Of a stretch of 64,000 nucleotides of DNA, positions 17,587 to 25,093 are shown in pieces; the first letter of the stretch is position 1, and each line of letters starts with the position of its first letter. Source of the stretch: an uncultured Eubacteriales bacterium (GTDB lineage: Bacteria; Bacillota; Clostridia; Oscillospirales; CAG-272); contig CAKSLU010000005.1 of assembly GCA_934474225.1 (NCBI GenBank), positions 1 through 64,000 of the forward strand, written 5' to 3'. A program made the translations under genes and the position numbers. The notes under the pieces were generated by a model. It searched no databases. It saw nothing but the letters and a program-made list of their open reading frames with translations, and was not told the origin of the DNA.

Positions 17587-18525
17587 TCAGTTTGCAAATT
17601 CTTCTATAGTACCCCACGGTTCATACGCCGCGCGGCTTTGCACCGTCGTGCCGAGCAGTTCGCCGTCCGCGCCGATGCGGTATTCCACGAGATGCGACTT
17701 GATGAGATAGGAGTTGTCGGCAAAATACTGCACCGTCGTGCTGTGCACGCCGTCCGTGACGCTGTGCCCGACAAAACGGTATGCTGCGTGAAACCCGCTC
17801 ATGCCGCCGCTCACCGCCGCCACACCGTCTTTGTTGATATAGGCAAAGTCCGCGCTCCGCGCTCTGTCAGCGGGAATGCCGAGCACCCGCTCCGCCGTCG
17901 CGGCATAATCGACAAGCGTCATCTCAACGCCGTCCGTATAGTGCCAGACGATGAAGTTCTCCGGCTCGCGCGTCCCCCAAGTGCCATAGTCGGGGAAATT
18001 CCAGCAGTGCTCAAACATGACAAAGTCCGAGATCAGCCCGCGGCAGTCCTCGCACGGGAAATCCTCATCCGTCGCTGTCGGGTCGTCTTCGAGGAACCGG
18101 AGCATCACGCCGAAATCCTCAAGGACCTCGGTGCGATAGTCCCCGGGCGGCAGCGTGTCCAGCCCCGACGCCGTCACGGTGAAGTCAAAGTACAGTTCGT
18201 TCTCCGCAGAGCGGATGGTGTAGTCCGCAATCTGCACGGTGGCAAGTTCGGGAAATGTCGGCGCGCTCACGCCGAGAAACTGCCCGATAAAGGCATACAC
18301 TTCTTCGCTGTAGTCCCCCGTCAGTTGCAGGGTGTCCCAGTCGCGGATGTCGTGGATAGCAATCCCCGCAGGCCCGGTCGCGGGCAGCGTCGATGCGGAT
18401 GTGTCCGTTGTCGTTTCCGTTGTCGTTTCCGTTGTCACTTCGGGCGTCACTGCCGGCGTCTGTGCGCAGCCGACAAGCAGAAGCGCGCAAAGCAGAGTAC
18501 AAAGCAGAATCGTGTAGGTTCGCAT
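17587..18525 (-). CDS. lipoprotein of unknown function
   Basis: The 312-residue product has a lipoprotein signal peptide with lipobox LLVGC and a Thr/Glu/Asp-rich linker (about 25-45) that probably spans the wall. The rest is a soluble domain I do not recognise; it contains FPCEDCRGL and YGTWGTREPENF, with two cysteines only three residues apart. ATG 18525 is chosen because GGAGGA lies six bases upstream and the signal peptide starts there; an earlier in-frame start at 18582 falls inside the promoter. It is monocistronic between its own promoter and terminator. Confidence 0.75.
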   Translation of the reverse strand: MRTYTILLCTLLCALLLVGCAQTPAVTPEVTTETTTETTTDTSASTLPATGPAGIAIHDIRDWDTLQLTGDYSEEVYAFIGQFLGVSAPTFPELATVQIADYTIRSAENELYFDFTVTASGLDTLPPGDYRTEVLEDFGVMLRFLEDDPTATDEDFPCEDCRGLISDFVMFEHCWNFPDYGTWGTREPENFIVWHYTDGVEMTLVDYAATAERVLGIPADRARSADFAYINKDGVAAVSGGMSGFHAAYRFVGHSVTDGVHSTTVQYFADNSYLIKSHLVEYRIGADGELLGTTVQSRAAYEPWGTIEEFAN

Positions 18526-18553
18526 GGCGTTCCTCCTTCGGTTTGGTAAGTTC

Positions 18554-18582
18554 AGTATAGCATATAAGCCCTGCATAGTCAA
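18554..18582 (-). promoter_or_regulatory. promoter of the lipoprotein gene
   Basis: TTGACT, 17 bases and TATACT on the minus strand lie about 30 bases before the lipoprotein start codon. Confidence 0.75.
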
Positions 18583-18588
18583 GAAACG

Positions 18589-18614
18589 AAAAAAGCGGCT
18601 TACGCCGCTTTTTT
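18589..18614. terminator. bidirectional terminator
   Basis: AAAAAAGCGGC/GCCGCTTTTTT with a TTAC loop is perfect. On the minus strand it ends whatever is transcribed from 18615-19136. Confidence 0.85.
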
Positions 18615-18628
18615 CTTAGGAGGAAAAT

Positions 18629-18763
18629 ATGAAAACATCCGCGAAGATGGGATTCTTTGGTTTGCGCGAACATGCAGGGCGCGCAGGGGGAAAGCGCGCG
18701 AGGCATGTTCCCGTCCGATTCCAGCGCAAGCGGGCGGTTGTAGGCGGCATTCGTTGATGCCGC
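18629..18763. other. hairpin-rich region, possible structured RNA or 42-codon ORF
   Basis: Two strong hairpins lie here: GAACATGC/GCATGTTC enclosing GCGCGC/GCGCGC (18668-18710), and GCGGCAT/ATGCCGC (18744-18763). Outside the first, TTGCGC and GCGCAA can extend the helix. On the minus strand the region would end at the terminator 18589-18614, as a small RNA would. On the plus strand an AGGAGG is followed by ATG 18629 and a 42-codon frame ending at 18757 with a basic product. I recognise neither an RNA family nor a peptide. From 18764 to 18902 I see nothing else. Confidence 0.35.
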
Positions 18764-18902
18764 GGGGGATTCCCTTTACGCTTATAAGGATACCAAAGCT
18801 ATGTGACAGAAATATGACGAATGCAAAAAGGTTTTGCAAAATCTGACGGGCGGATGCGTGAGAAATATGCTTTGGAACACGCAGCGGGCAAGCTGCACAA
18901 AT

Positions 18903-18969
18903 GTAGGGGCGACCATCGGTCGCCCGCCTCGCACCAAAGCAAAAGCGGGCGACCGATGGTCGCCCCTAC
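18903..18969. repeat. family 1 inverted repeat, copy 2
   Basis: The same 23-bp arms as copy 1, extended by one base on each side, enclose 19 bases. It lies in the gap between the aroK 3' end and the hairpin-rich region. Bases 18970-19136 contain no supported gene. Confidence 0.85.
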
Positions 18970-19136
18970 GGATTTGCAAAGAATTTGTACGCATCACACC
19001 GCCTATCGGACATCGCACACTGTCTGTCCCCGCGCGTCCGAGAAACAAGCAAGACGAGGCGCACCGCAGAAAGCAAGGCGACGGCGTAGTGCCCTACGCC
19101 TAGCCGCTTTCGATGAGCAACGATGGATTGCGCCGC

Positions 19137-19634
19137 TTATCGGGCGCGCAATTTTTCGGCGATGCGGCGGGCGGTGTCCCACACCGTCCCACCCTCGGCG
19201 CTCACCGTGATGTCGGCATACTTTTCGTAGAGCGGCATGCGCTCGGCGTACAGGTCGGCAAGCGTCATGCCGTCGGCAATCACCACGCCGCGGTCGCTGA
19301 AATTGGCGAGCCGCCGCTCGATTTCCGCCTCCGAAACCTTGAGATAGACGCACTTGCCGTCCGCTTTCAGGTGCTGCATGGCGCGGTCGGCATACACGGC
19401 GCTGCCGCCGGTGGCAATCACCGTGTTCTGCACTTCCAGCGTCGCCAGCACCTCTTCCTCATGGCGGAAGAATGCCGCGTCGCCCTCGGTGCGGATGATT
19501 TCCTGCAGCTTTTTGCCGCAGCGCTGCTGCAAGACCAGATCGGTGTCGCAGAAATGCATGCCGAGCAGTTTTGCCAGCACCACGCCGGTCGTGCTCTTGC
19601 CGCTGCCGGGCATGCCAATCAAAATGATGTTCAT
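19137..19634 (-). CDS. aroK: shikimate kinase-like protein
   Basis: Shikimate kinase phosphorylates the 3-OH of shikimate in aromatic amino acid synthesis. The 165-residue length is typical. Walker A is GMPGSGKST at residues 7-15, DTD binds magnesium and substrate, FFRHEEE supplies the shikimate-contact Arg, and DRG lies near 115. The substrate-binding GGG motif reads ATGGSAV, with Ser for the third Gly, so a related small-molecule kinase is possible. Its ATG shares one base with the stop of the upstream AraC-type regulator (TGATG), so the two are co-transcribed. Confidence 0.8.
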   Translation of the reverse strand: MNIILIGMPGSGKSTTGVVLAKLLGMHFCDTDLVLQQRCGKKLQEIIRTEGDAAFFRHEEEVLATLEVQNTVIATGGSAVYADRAMQHLKADGKCVYLKVSEAEIERRLANFSDRGVVIADGMTLADLYAERMPLYEKYADITVSAEGGTVWDTARRIAEKLRAR

Positions 19635-20512
19635 CAGTTCAGTCCCGTCCTCGCGCGGTATTCCATCGGCGAAATACCGGTCTGCTTCTTGAATGTGTTG
19701 GAAAAATGATGGCTGTCCGCAAAGTGCAGCATCTCGGAAATCGCCTTGACGCTCATGTCGGTCTCCAGCAGCATGTTCTTCGCCGTCTCAATCTTCTTCT
19801 GAATGATGTACTGCTTCGGCGAAATGCCGAATTCGTTCTTGAAGCAGCTGATGATGTAGGACTTGCTGAAGAAAAACTTGTTGGCAATGTCGTCAAGCCC
19901 GATGTTTGCCTGGATGTTGGAGTCGATAAAGTCGCGGATCTTGTAGGACGAGGGCGCCATCATGTCGCACGCCGCATCGCCCGTGAGCTGGTCGAGGATG
20001 CGCACCAGCAGCTTGAACACATTGCGGTAGATTTCCGGCTTGTTGTTCTCGTCCATGCGCGCGCATTCTTCGTAGATCGAGTCGAAGGTCTTGCGGCAGT
20101 TCATCTGCTTGATGACAATGCCGCTCTGCAGGTTGTAGAGCTGCATCATCTCGCCCAGGATGCGCCCGCCGACATTGATCCAAATCTTTGAATACGGATT
20201 CTCGGGGTCGCAGTAGTAGCGCAGCAGATGGCGGCTGGACAGCATGTAGAAGTCGCCCGCGCGCACCTTGTAGACCTCATGGTCGCACTCGACATACCCC
20301 TCGCCCGAAATGACATATTCAAATATGTAGATATGGCGATAGAAGTACCGTCCGTAATTCTGTCGGTCGATGAGATACCGCTTGTCCGGGTAGGTGATGC
20401 CCATCTTCTCGATGCAAAACGGCCCCTCATATTCCGAATGCGGGTTCTCATAGGCATATTTTTCGGTGCCGAAGCTGAAAATGATGCCGTTTTCGTCGTG
20501 TCTTTCGTTCAC
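19634..20512 (-). CDS. AraC family transcriptional regulator
   Basis: The 292-residue protein has an N-terminal cupin-like sensing domain (about 30-180) and a C-terminal pair of helix-turn-helix motifs (about 190-290) ending with the AraC signature ADSHHFSNTFKKQTGISPMEYR. Regulators of this build usually sense sugars. It starts with GTG at 20512, eight bases after AAGGAGG. Its own promoter lies at 20633-20661, and it precedes aroK with a one-base overlap; why a sugar-type regulator is coupled to a shikimate kinase is unclear. Confidence 0.85.
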   Translation of the reverse strand: MNERHDENGIIFSFGTEKYAYENPHSEYEGPFCIEKMGITYPDKRYLIDRQNYGRYFYRHIYIFEYVISGEGYVECDHEVYKVRAGDFYMLSSRHLLRYYCDPENPYSKIWINVGGRILGEMMQLYNLQSGIVIKQMNCRKTFDSIYEECARMDENNKPEIYRNVFKLLVRILDQLTGDAACDMMAPSSYKIRDFIDSNIQANIGLDDIANKFFFSKSYIISCFKNEFGISPKQYIIQKKIETAKNMLLETDMSVKAISEMLHFADSHHFSNTFKKQTGISPMEYRARTGLN

Positions 20513-20632
20513 GGCGGCTGCCTCCTTTCACGAGAAAAAATGCGAAGAAGTGTATAAAATCATTCGATTTTTTCGCACGCGCCGCCTGCGCGGCGAACAA
20601 AATGCAAGCAAGGATTCGCATATTACAAGACT

Positions 20633-20661
20633 ATTATAGCTTCTTCATGCAAAAAAGTCAA
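20633..20661 (-). promoter_or_regulatory. promoter of araC-aroK
   Basis: TTGACT, 17 bases and TATAAT on the minus strand lie 120 bases before the GTG start. The 120-base leader is purine- and A-rich with no recognised riboswitch. Confidence 0.7.
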
Positions 20662-20747
20662 CAGTCATTCTGTGCAAATTCAAAACAAAAGTGTAAAAAA
20701 TAAACAGGCGCGGTCTAAAAATGCAGATGATTTTTTGCAAAAGGGTA

Positions 20748-20776
20748 TTGACAGGCGGCGTGAGATGTGGTAGAAT
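20748..20776 (+). promoter_or_regulatory. tRNA operon promoter
   Basis: TTGACA, 17 bases and TAGAAT lie 25 bases before the first tRNA. Confidence 0.8.
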
Positions 20777-20801
20777 AGCAACGTTGCCGACAGGGGCACA
20801 T

Positions 20802-20888
20802 GCCGGAGTGGCGGAATTGGCAGACGCCCGGGACTTAAAATCCCGTGAGGTAACACTCGTACCGGTTCAAGCCCGGTTTCCGGCACCA
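20802..20888 (+). tRNA. tRNA-Leu (anticodon UAA)
   Basis: An 87-base class II tRNA with acceptor stem GCCGGAG, anticodon stem-loop CGGGA-CTTAAAA-TCCCG giving anticodon UAA, an extra variable arm (GTGAGGTAACACTCGTA region), T loop GTTCAAG and an encoded CCA. The long variable arm fits leucine. Confidence 0.95.
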
Positions 20889-20894
20889 TAATAT

Positions 20895-20971
<77 letters not shown>

Positions 20972-20972
20972 G

Positions 20973-21012
20973 AAAAACAAAAGCACTTGCATATGCAAGT
21001 GCTTTTGTTTTT
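20973..21012 (+). terminator. tRNA operon terminator
   Basis: An 18-bp perfect stem (AAAAACAAAAGCACTTGC) with an ATAT loop ends in T runs. A 35-base part of it, 20979-21013, is repeated exactly at 22366-22400. Confidence 0.92.
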
Positions 21013-21013
21013 C
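20979..21013. repeat. 35-bp direct repeat, copy 1 (possible att site)
   Basis: This stretch inside the tRNA terminator recurs without change at 22366-22400. Exact duplication of a tRNA-flanking terminator bracketing AT-richer genes is the pattern left by site-specific insertion, although no integrase is present between the copies. Confidence 0.6.
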
Positions 21014-21221
21014 TTTTTTGCATAGCAGGATTGATGCGTTGCGCTTCGGGTTTTGAGACCGACGAGCGGAGCTCGCCCAGAGAGCCTTGCGAGCGCCGCC
21101 GGTGGCGGATGAAGCGAGCAATGCGAAGCACAGCGGTCGAAAAATCAAGGCGCAGTCGCCGCAGATTTTCCGGGCACCGCAAGCGGAGTTCAATGCATTT
21201 CGCCTATTCGGGTTTTGTTCC
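21014..21221. other. gene-free GC-rich stretch after the tRNA terminator
   Basis: About 200 bases hold no supported gene. Frames here use no convincing ribosome site and their products look like out-of-frame GC-rich translation. The compositional change to AT-rich sequence occurs near 21200. Confidence 0.5.
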
Positions 21222-21752
21222 CTATTTTACGCGTTTGTATGTTTCGTGATGCCGCGTCATCATGCCGAAGGCAATCATCTCTCGCCGAATCGTACAATAA
21301 TCCTCGTGATAGCGCAAAATGATCTCGTTTACCTCTTTTTCGGTATACGCGCGGTCTGGCTCGAACTGTCTCAAGATTTCCGACAGCACAATCTCGCGTT
21401 TCTTCCGCTGTGTGGGGATTTGCGTCAGTCTGCCATGTTTGAAAAAACTCGATAGGACTGCTTTTCTGTACTTTTCTTCGGTGTTAACAATTTCTTCATC
21501 TTTTATCAACTCAAAAAGCGGTTTGTCGAAGATTTCGCGATTTAAGGAATAAATCATGTAGAATTGTGAACGGGAACAATTCACCACGCCTGCGGATTCC
21601 ATTTTTTTGAGATGGTAGCAGATGGTGGCCGGCGTCAGAGAGAGCTCGCAAGCAATCTTCTCAACATAGGAATCTTCTTTCACAAGAATATTGAGTATTT
21701 TAAGCCGCGTTTCGTCAGCAAGGAGCTTTAATAGTTCAAGCCCGTTTTTCAT
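21222..21752 (-). CDS. ArsR-type regulator with DUF2087 C-terminal domain
   Basis: The 176-residue protein has an ArsR-like winged helix-turn-helix at about 1-75 (ADETRLKILNILVKE, then LTPATICYHLKKMESAGVV) and a C-terminal DUF2087-like module (about 105-165) with QRKKREIVLSEILRQFEPDR followed by YTEKEVNEIILRYHED. There is no obvious metal-binding CVC motif. ATG 21752 follows GGGAAGTGG; the gene is 13 bases after the upstream unknown gene and shares its promoter. It is more AT-rich than the genome core. Confidence 0.8.
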   Translation of the reverse strand: MKNGLELLKLLADETRLKILNILVKEDSYVEKIACELSLTPATICYHLKKMESAGVVNCSRSQFYMIYSLNREIFDKPLFELIKDEEIVNTEEKYRKAVLSSFFKHGRLTQIPTQRKKREIVLSEILRQFEPDRAYTEKEVNEIILRYHEDYCTIRREMIAFGMMTRHHETYKRVK

Positions 21753-21765
21753 TTGCCCACTTCCC

Positions 21766-22263
21766 TTATCCTCTCTCTTTGCCGTCAAAAGCAAAGACAA
21801 ACAATTCGTTTTGCACTCTAAAATCTCGCCACATATGCAAAACTTCGGCTAACACATCCTTTTTGATTCTTGCCTTGAAAATTTTTTGCGGGTCGCCGTC
21901 TTTTTCTGCTTGCGCAAGATCGGTATTATAGGTATTATAAAAGTTGGCTCTCATAAACACTTCTGGGTAAAGAGAGATCTCCATGAGCTCTTTTTGTTCT
22001 TCGGGCAACGCATGATAATAGTCCGCTATGGCAGGAAATTGTCTGATTAAATCCTTGAATCTCTTGCTCATCAACGCAGTTGCCTGATCGCTTCCGGAGA
22101 GAAGCCCCGCGGTTATCGCAGCATGATAAACGCCGGCCTTTAACTGCAAGGCTCCGCGCTCAGTAGGATGGGTTTTATCTACCGATGCCGCATCTGCTTT
22201 GCAAGCGTAATACTTTTCGCTTGTAATCGCCAATAAACCATTCAACACATCCTGCTTGTTCAT
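21766..22263 (-). CDS. protein of unknown function paired with ArsR/DUF2087 regulator
   Basis: I do not recognise this 165-residue soluble protein. It is helical and charged, with LLAITSEKYYACKADAAS near the N terminus and EVFMRANFYNTYNTDLAQAE near 105; there is no signal peptide or membrane span. The ATG at 22263 follows AAGGTAGG. It is the first gene of a two-gene unit with the ArsR/DUF2087 gene behind a perfect promoter, inside the stretch bounded by the duplicated terminator. Confidence 0.7.
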   Translation of the reverse strand: MNKQDVLNGLLAITSEKYYACKADAASVDKTHPTERGALQLKAGVYHAAITAGLLSGSDQATALMSKRFKDLIRQFPAIADYYHALPEEQKELMEISLYPEVFMRANFYNTYNTDLAQAEKDGDPQKIFKARIKKDVLAEVLHMWRDFRVQNELFVFAFDGKERG

Positions 22264-22303
22264 ATAGAATACCTACCTTTCTACAGTTGCCGACTGCACT
22301 GAT

Positions 22304-22332
22304 ATTATACTCATCTAATCACTCGTTGTCAA
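22304..22332 (-). promoter_or_regulatory. consensus promoter of the ArsR unit
   Basis: TTGACA, 17 bases and TATAAT, both hexamers perfect, on the minus strand about 40 bases before the start codon of the unknown gene. Confidence 0.85.
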
Positions 22333-22365
22333 GACTGTTTTGATAATCTTCTAATCAATAATGCA

Positions 22366-22400
22366 AAAAGCACTTGCATATGCAAGTGCTTTTGTTTTTC
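22366..22400. repeat. 35-bp direct repeat, copy 2; also a terminator-like hairpin
   Basis: An exact copy of 20979-21013, including the full AGCACTTGC/GCAAGTGCT stem and T run. No gene reads into it on the plus strand within 350 bases, so its presence is better explained by duplication than by local need. Confidence 0.7.
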
Positions 22401-22403
22401 AAC

Positions 22404-22500
22404 GAAATAAATCCCTCGGGAATTTGCGAAATGCGCTTCGCGCGTGAAATATACCTGCGGCATGTGAAATGCCTGCGGACGTGAAAGAGGGATTTATTTC
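22404..22500. repeat. hairpin-array element bounded by 14-bp inverted repeats
   Basis: GAAATAAATCCCTC at 22404-22417 is perfectly inverted at 22487-22500. Between them short hairpin-like units (GCGCTTCGCGC, GCCTGCGGAC) alternate with GTGAAAT-type linkers. The element directly follows the duplicated terminator. It is probably a non-autonomous repeat; no ORF is inside. Confidence 0.55.
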
Positions 22501-22678
22501 ATTTCACACTGCCCCCTCGATAAACAAGAATAATCATGCAAAATGGCATTTTGGAATATCTGTACAGCATAAGCTTCTAATAACTGCATTCTTATTTCGA
22601 ATTCGACTTTTTTATTAAACTCATAACGAATATTAGCGGAGCAAACCGGACATTCTAGAATGAAGCGACAAAAAGCCA

Positions 22679-22707
22679 TTGACTTTTCTTTTAACATCCG
22701 CTATAAT
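22679..22707 (+). promoter_or_regulatory. promoter of the ATPase/TOPRIM-like pair
   Basis: TTGACT, 17 bases and TATAAT on the plus strand lie 34 bases before the ATPase start codon, which follows GAGGGAGAG. Confidence 0.8.
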
Positions 22708-22740
22708 AACAGTGAATAAACAGAGGGAGAGCATCAGCTA

Positions 22741-24063
22741 ATGATTCTCAAGAGTATTACCATAGGGAACTTCAAAAATTTAGCCAAAACCACAATCGAG
22801 TTGGATAAAATTGTAGCAATTGTTTCCGCCAATAATTATGGAAAATCGAATTTACTTGAAGCTATTCGATTTGGATTTGACTTTATCGGAGCGTCTCCGA
22901 GACAGCGCGCAAATATGATGCGTTGGTCCCGTGGCATACCGCTTTCACCTCAATTAGCCGGGAAGGACTTTGTCTTTTCGATAGAGTTTGATGATCCGAC
23001 ACTAAATGAATACAGATATGTAAGATACTCGTTCAAATTCGCATGGGTAAATGATATCGATACCGGTGCTGTCATTACAGATGAGAATATCGAAATGCGG
23101 GAAACAGAAAGTGTGCGATACACTTCATTTTTGAAGCGAGATAAAGGCCAATATCGTGCCGGAAAATCGAAAACCGGCTTTAGAAAAATTACATTAGCGA
23201 AAGATCTTTTAGCTATTGATGTTTTATCAGCTCTTGACGATATAGATATATCTAATGTTGTTGCAGCCATAAAAAAGCTTGCCTATAGAATGTGTGATAC
23301 ATTAGAGCTCGATAATTCCTTTCAAATCAACCCTATTGAATTTGATTTCGGCTCAAATCCTGCTTTGGCTTTTGATGATAATGATATTCCCAAAGCACTT
23401 AGTGTATTAAAAAAAGACTATCCTGAGCATTATAATCAGTTTGTCGAAACCATTTCTGATCTTTTTCCGGAATTCAAAAGAATAGAGCTGCAATCTCTTT
23501 CTCTTAATGCAGAAGAACTCCCTCAATATCAGGCAGTTGTAGTATCTAAAACCGACAACGAAGAGGAGCAGAAGACCGACATTCCGTACCACATAAAAGA
23601 TGAGTTATTTCGTTTGGTGATTCACAGCAGTTATTTGAATCAACCAATTAGCATGGAGTACATGTCAACCGGAACCAAGCGATTGATTTGGTTGATTGCA
23701 AATGCGGTGTTCAGCAATTGCCATGGAACCAATTTAATTGGTGTAGACGAAATTGAAACCAGTATTCATCCTAAGATGATACGCAGCTTGTTGGAGTCGT
23801 TGTCGTATATTTTGGACAGTTCTTCCATGATTGTCACAAGCCATTCTCCTTACCTGATTCAATACCTGAAACCAGAGTCGATTTATATTGGAGTTCCTAA
23901 CGAAAATGGCGTTGCTTATTTCAAAAAAATCCAACGCGCAAAAATCAAAAACCTGGTTAACAAATCTAGGGAATTAGAAACATCTATCGGAGAATATTTG
24001 TTTGAGCTTATGGCCGGAGATGATGATTCAGCCGAAATCCTCTCTGCTTATTTGGAGGATTAG
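22741..24063 (+). CDS. AAA15/OLD-type ATPase of a probable two-gene defence module
   Basis: This 440-residue protein is an SMC/ABC-like ATPase. The opening MILKSITIGNFKNL is typical of AAA_15/AAA_21 and OLD-family ATPases. Walker A is NNYGKSNLL (31-39), the signature is MSTGTKR (about 305), Walker B is LIGVDEIETSIHP and the H-motif is VTSHSPYLIQ. There is no TOPRIM domain at its end, but the next gene, two bases on, encodes a candidate. This split layout resembles PARIS (AriA-AriB) and AbiL-like abortive-infection modules. Codon use is clearly AT-rich: one sampled 60-base line at 23221 has 19 G or C, against 45 in the line at 6301, so recent transfer is likely. Confidence 0.82.
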   Translation: MILKSITIGNFKNLAKTTIELDKIVAIVSANNYGKSNLLEAIRFGFDFIGASPRQRANMMRWSRGIPLSPQLAGKDFVFSIEFDDPTLNEYRYVRYSFKFAWVNDIDTGAVITDENIEMRETESVRYTSFLKRDKGQYRAGKSKTGFRKITLAKDLLAIDVLSALDDIDISNVVAAIKKLAYRMCDTLELDNSFQINPIEFDFGSNPALAFDDNDIPKALSVLKKDYPEHYNQFVETISDLFPEFKRIELQSLSLNAEELPQYQAVVVSKTDNEEEQKTDIPYHIKDELFRLVIHSSYLNQPISMEYMSTGTKRLIWLIANAVFSNCHGTNLIGVDEIETSIHPKMIRSLLESLSYILDSSSMIVTSHSPYLIQYLKPESIYIGVPNENGVAYFKKIQRAKIKNLVNKSRELETSIGEYLFELMAGDDDSAEILSAYLED

Positions 24064-24065
24064 TC

Positions 24066-24716
24066 GTGGACAAATCATTTAATAAAGGGTTTGCCTTTAT
24101 TTTAGAAGGAGACACAGAAAGAGAATTCTACTTTTCGTTTTTGGAGTTTTTATGCCAGAAGCACGGGGCTACGCTGTCGAGAACGATAAACAAATCCGAT
24201 CCGGATATCAATTATGTGCTGAAAACAGAGGATGGCGCCTCTCTGATAAAATTTAAGGTTGCGAATACCATCACGCAAGTTCCGCACACCGGAAAATGGT
24301 TTAACTCGCAGTGCGTCGGAAAATATGATTCCGGAATGGATTGGTATGTTTTCCTCTGCTACGATAAGGATGACTATAAGGAAGACATCAGCAAATTCTA
24401 TGAAGGCGATTGGATGTTTTTGCGCAAGTCGCTAAAAAAAGCAAAACAGATTATAGATGTAGCAGCTGCTGCAGATATTGAAGATGTGATGCTTCAGGAT
24501 AATAAAAACATTTGTCATTTCATTGGCTGCGAACCTCCTGTAACGCTCAAGGGCAAAAAAGGAAAGGCAAAACTAAAGAATCTCTTCAGAGAACACGGGC
24601 GCTGTTATCATGCGGGAAAACGTGCAAAGGACTTAATTCATGCTCTGGATATGAACGCATTGATTGAAGGCGGCCTTGTTCCGCTCAAGGAAATAGAACG
24701 GCTGCTTTTCGGATGA
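24066..24716 (+). CDS. TOPRIM/RloB-like effector candidate paired with the ATPase
   Basis: This 216-residue protein begins with a GTG two bases after the ATPase stop, its ribosome site GGAGG lying inside the ATPase gene, so expression is coupled. Residues 11-20 read FILEGDTERE, the acidic Glu that opens TOPRIM-like RloB/DUF4276 folds, and FLCYDKDDY (97-105) supplies a D-x-D motif. A Lys-rich stretch GKKGKAKLK follows near 162. These are the elements expected of a metal-dependent nuclease domain. Length is shorter than OLD TOPRIM domains plus helicase parts. No exact family is claimed; the nuclease role is inferred from motifs and partner. Confidence 0.6.
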   Translation: MDKSFNKGFAFILEGDTEREFYFSFLEFLCQKHGATLSRTINKSDPDINYVLKTEDGASLIKFKVANTITQVPHTGKWFNSQCVGKYDSGMDWYVFLCYDKDDYKEDISKFYEGDWMFLRKSLKKAKQIIDVAAAADIEDVMLQDNKNICHFIGCEPPVTLKGKKGKAKLKNLFREHGRCYHAGKRAKDLIHALDMNALIEGGLVPLKEIERLLFG

Positions 24717-25093
24717 GTTCAACTTTTTAACCCCCGAAAACTCGAACTCATTTCAAAAAATATATCATTTTCGGATGTATTTTTTAACGAGTTCAATTTT
24801 TTGAGTTCTCTATTCCATTCATACAACAGTAAAACATCTATCAATCACATTATTGAGCAGAGGCACTTTTGAATACAAAACTTGGCTGCACCGGCTCTAT
24901 TAAGTGATACAAACTGTTTACACACCGCATACCCTTGTTCCTAGAAAAGGATGGTTCTTTACAAGAACAAAATTAAAAAATATCTGACTATTATCGGATG
25001 CTTCCGATGGCTAATTGCATGTACGGGCCTGCAAAGAACGCATCCAGTATTCGTTATGCAAAGCGCAAATAATTATTGGAAAGGATGCTGCCC
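24717..25093. other. AT-rich gap after the ATPase/TOPRIM-like pair
   Basis: No gene is supported in these 377 bases. GAGTTCAA-type direct repeats occur at about 24715, 24799 and 24818, a GTTCTT/AAGAAC inverted repeat at 24954-24968, and a small hairpin ATCGG/CCGAT near 24995. No clear T-tailed terminator follows the pair. Confidence 0.4.

Noticed and set aside
18600..18839. 79-codon minus-strand frame ending in the terminator
   Set aside because: It reads through the hairpins and the A/T tract of the terminator and lacks a ribosome site.
22494..22697. 67-codon minus-strand frame with a CPVC motif upstream of the ATPase
   Set aside because: Its start lies inside the plus-strand promoter, there is no ribosome site, and only one CxxC is present.
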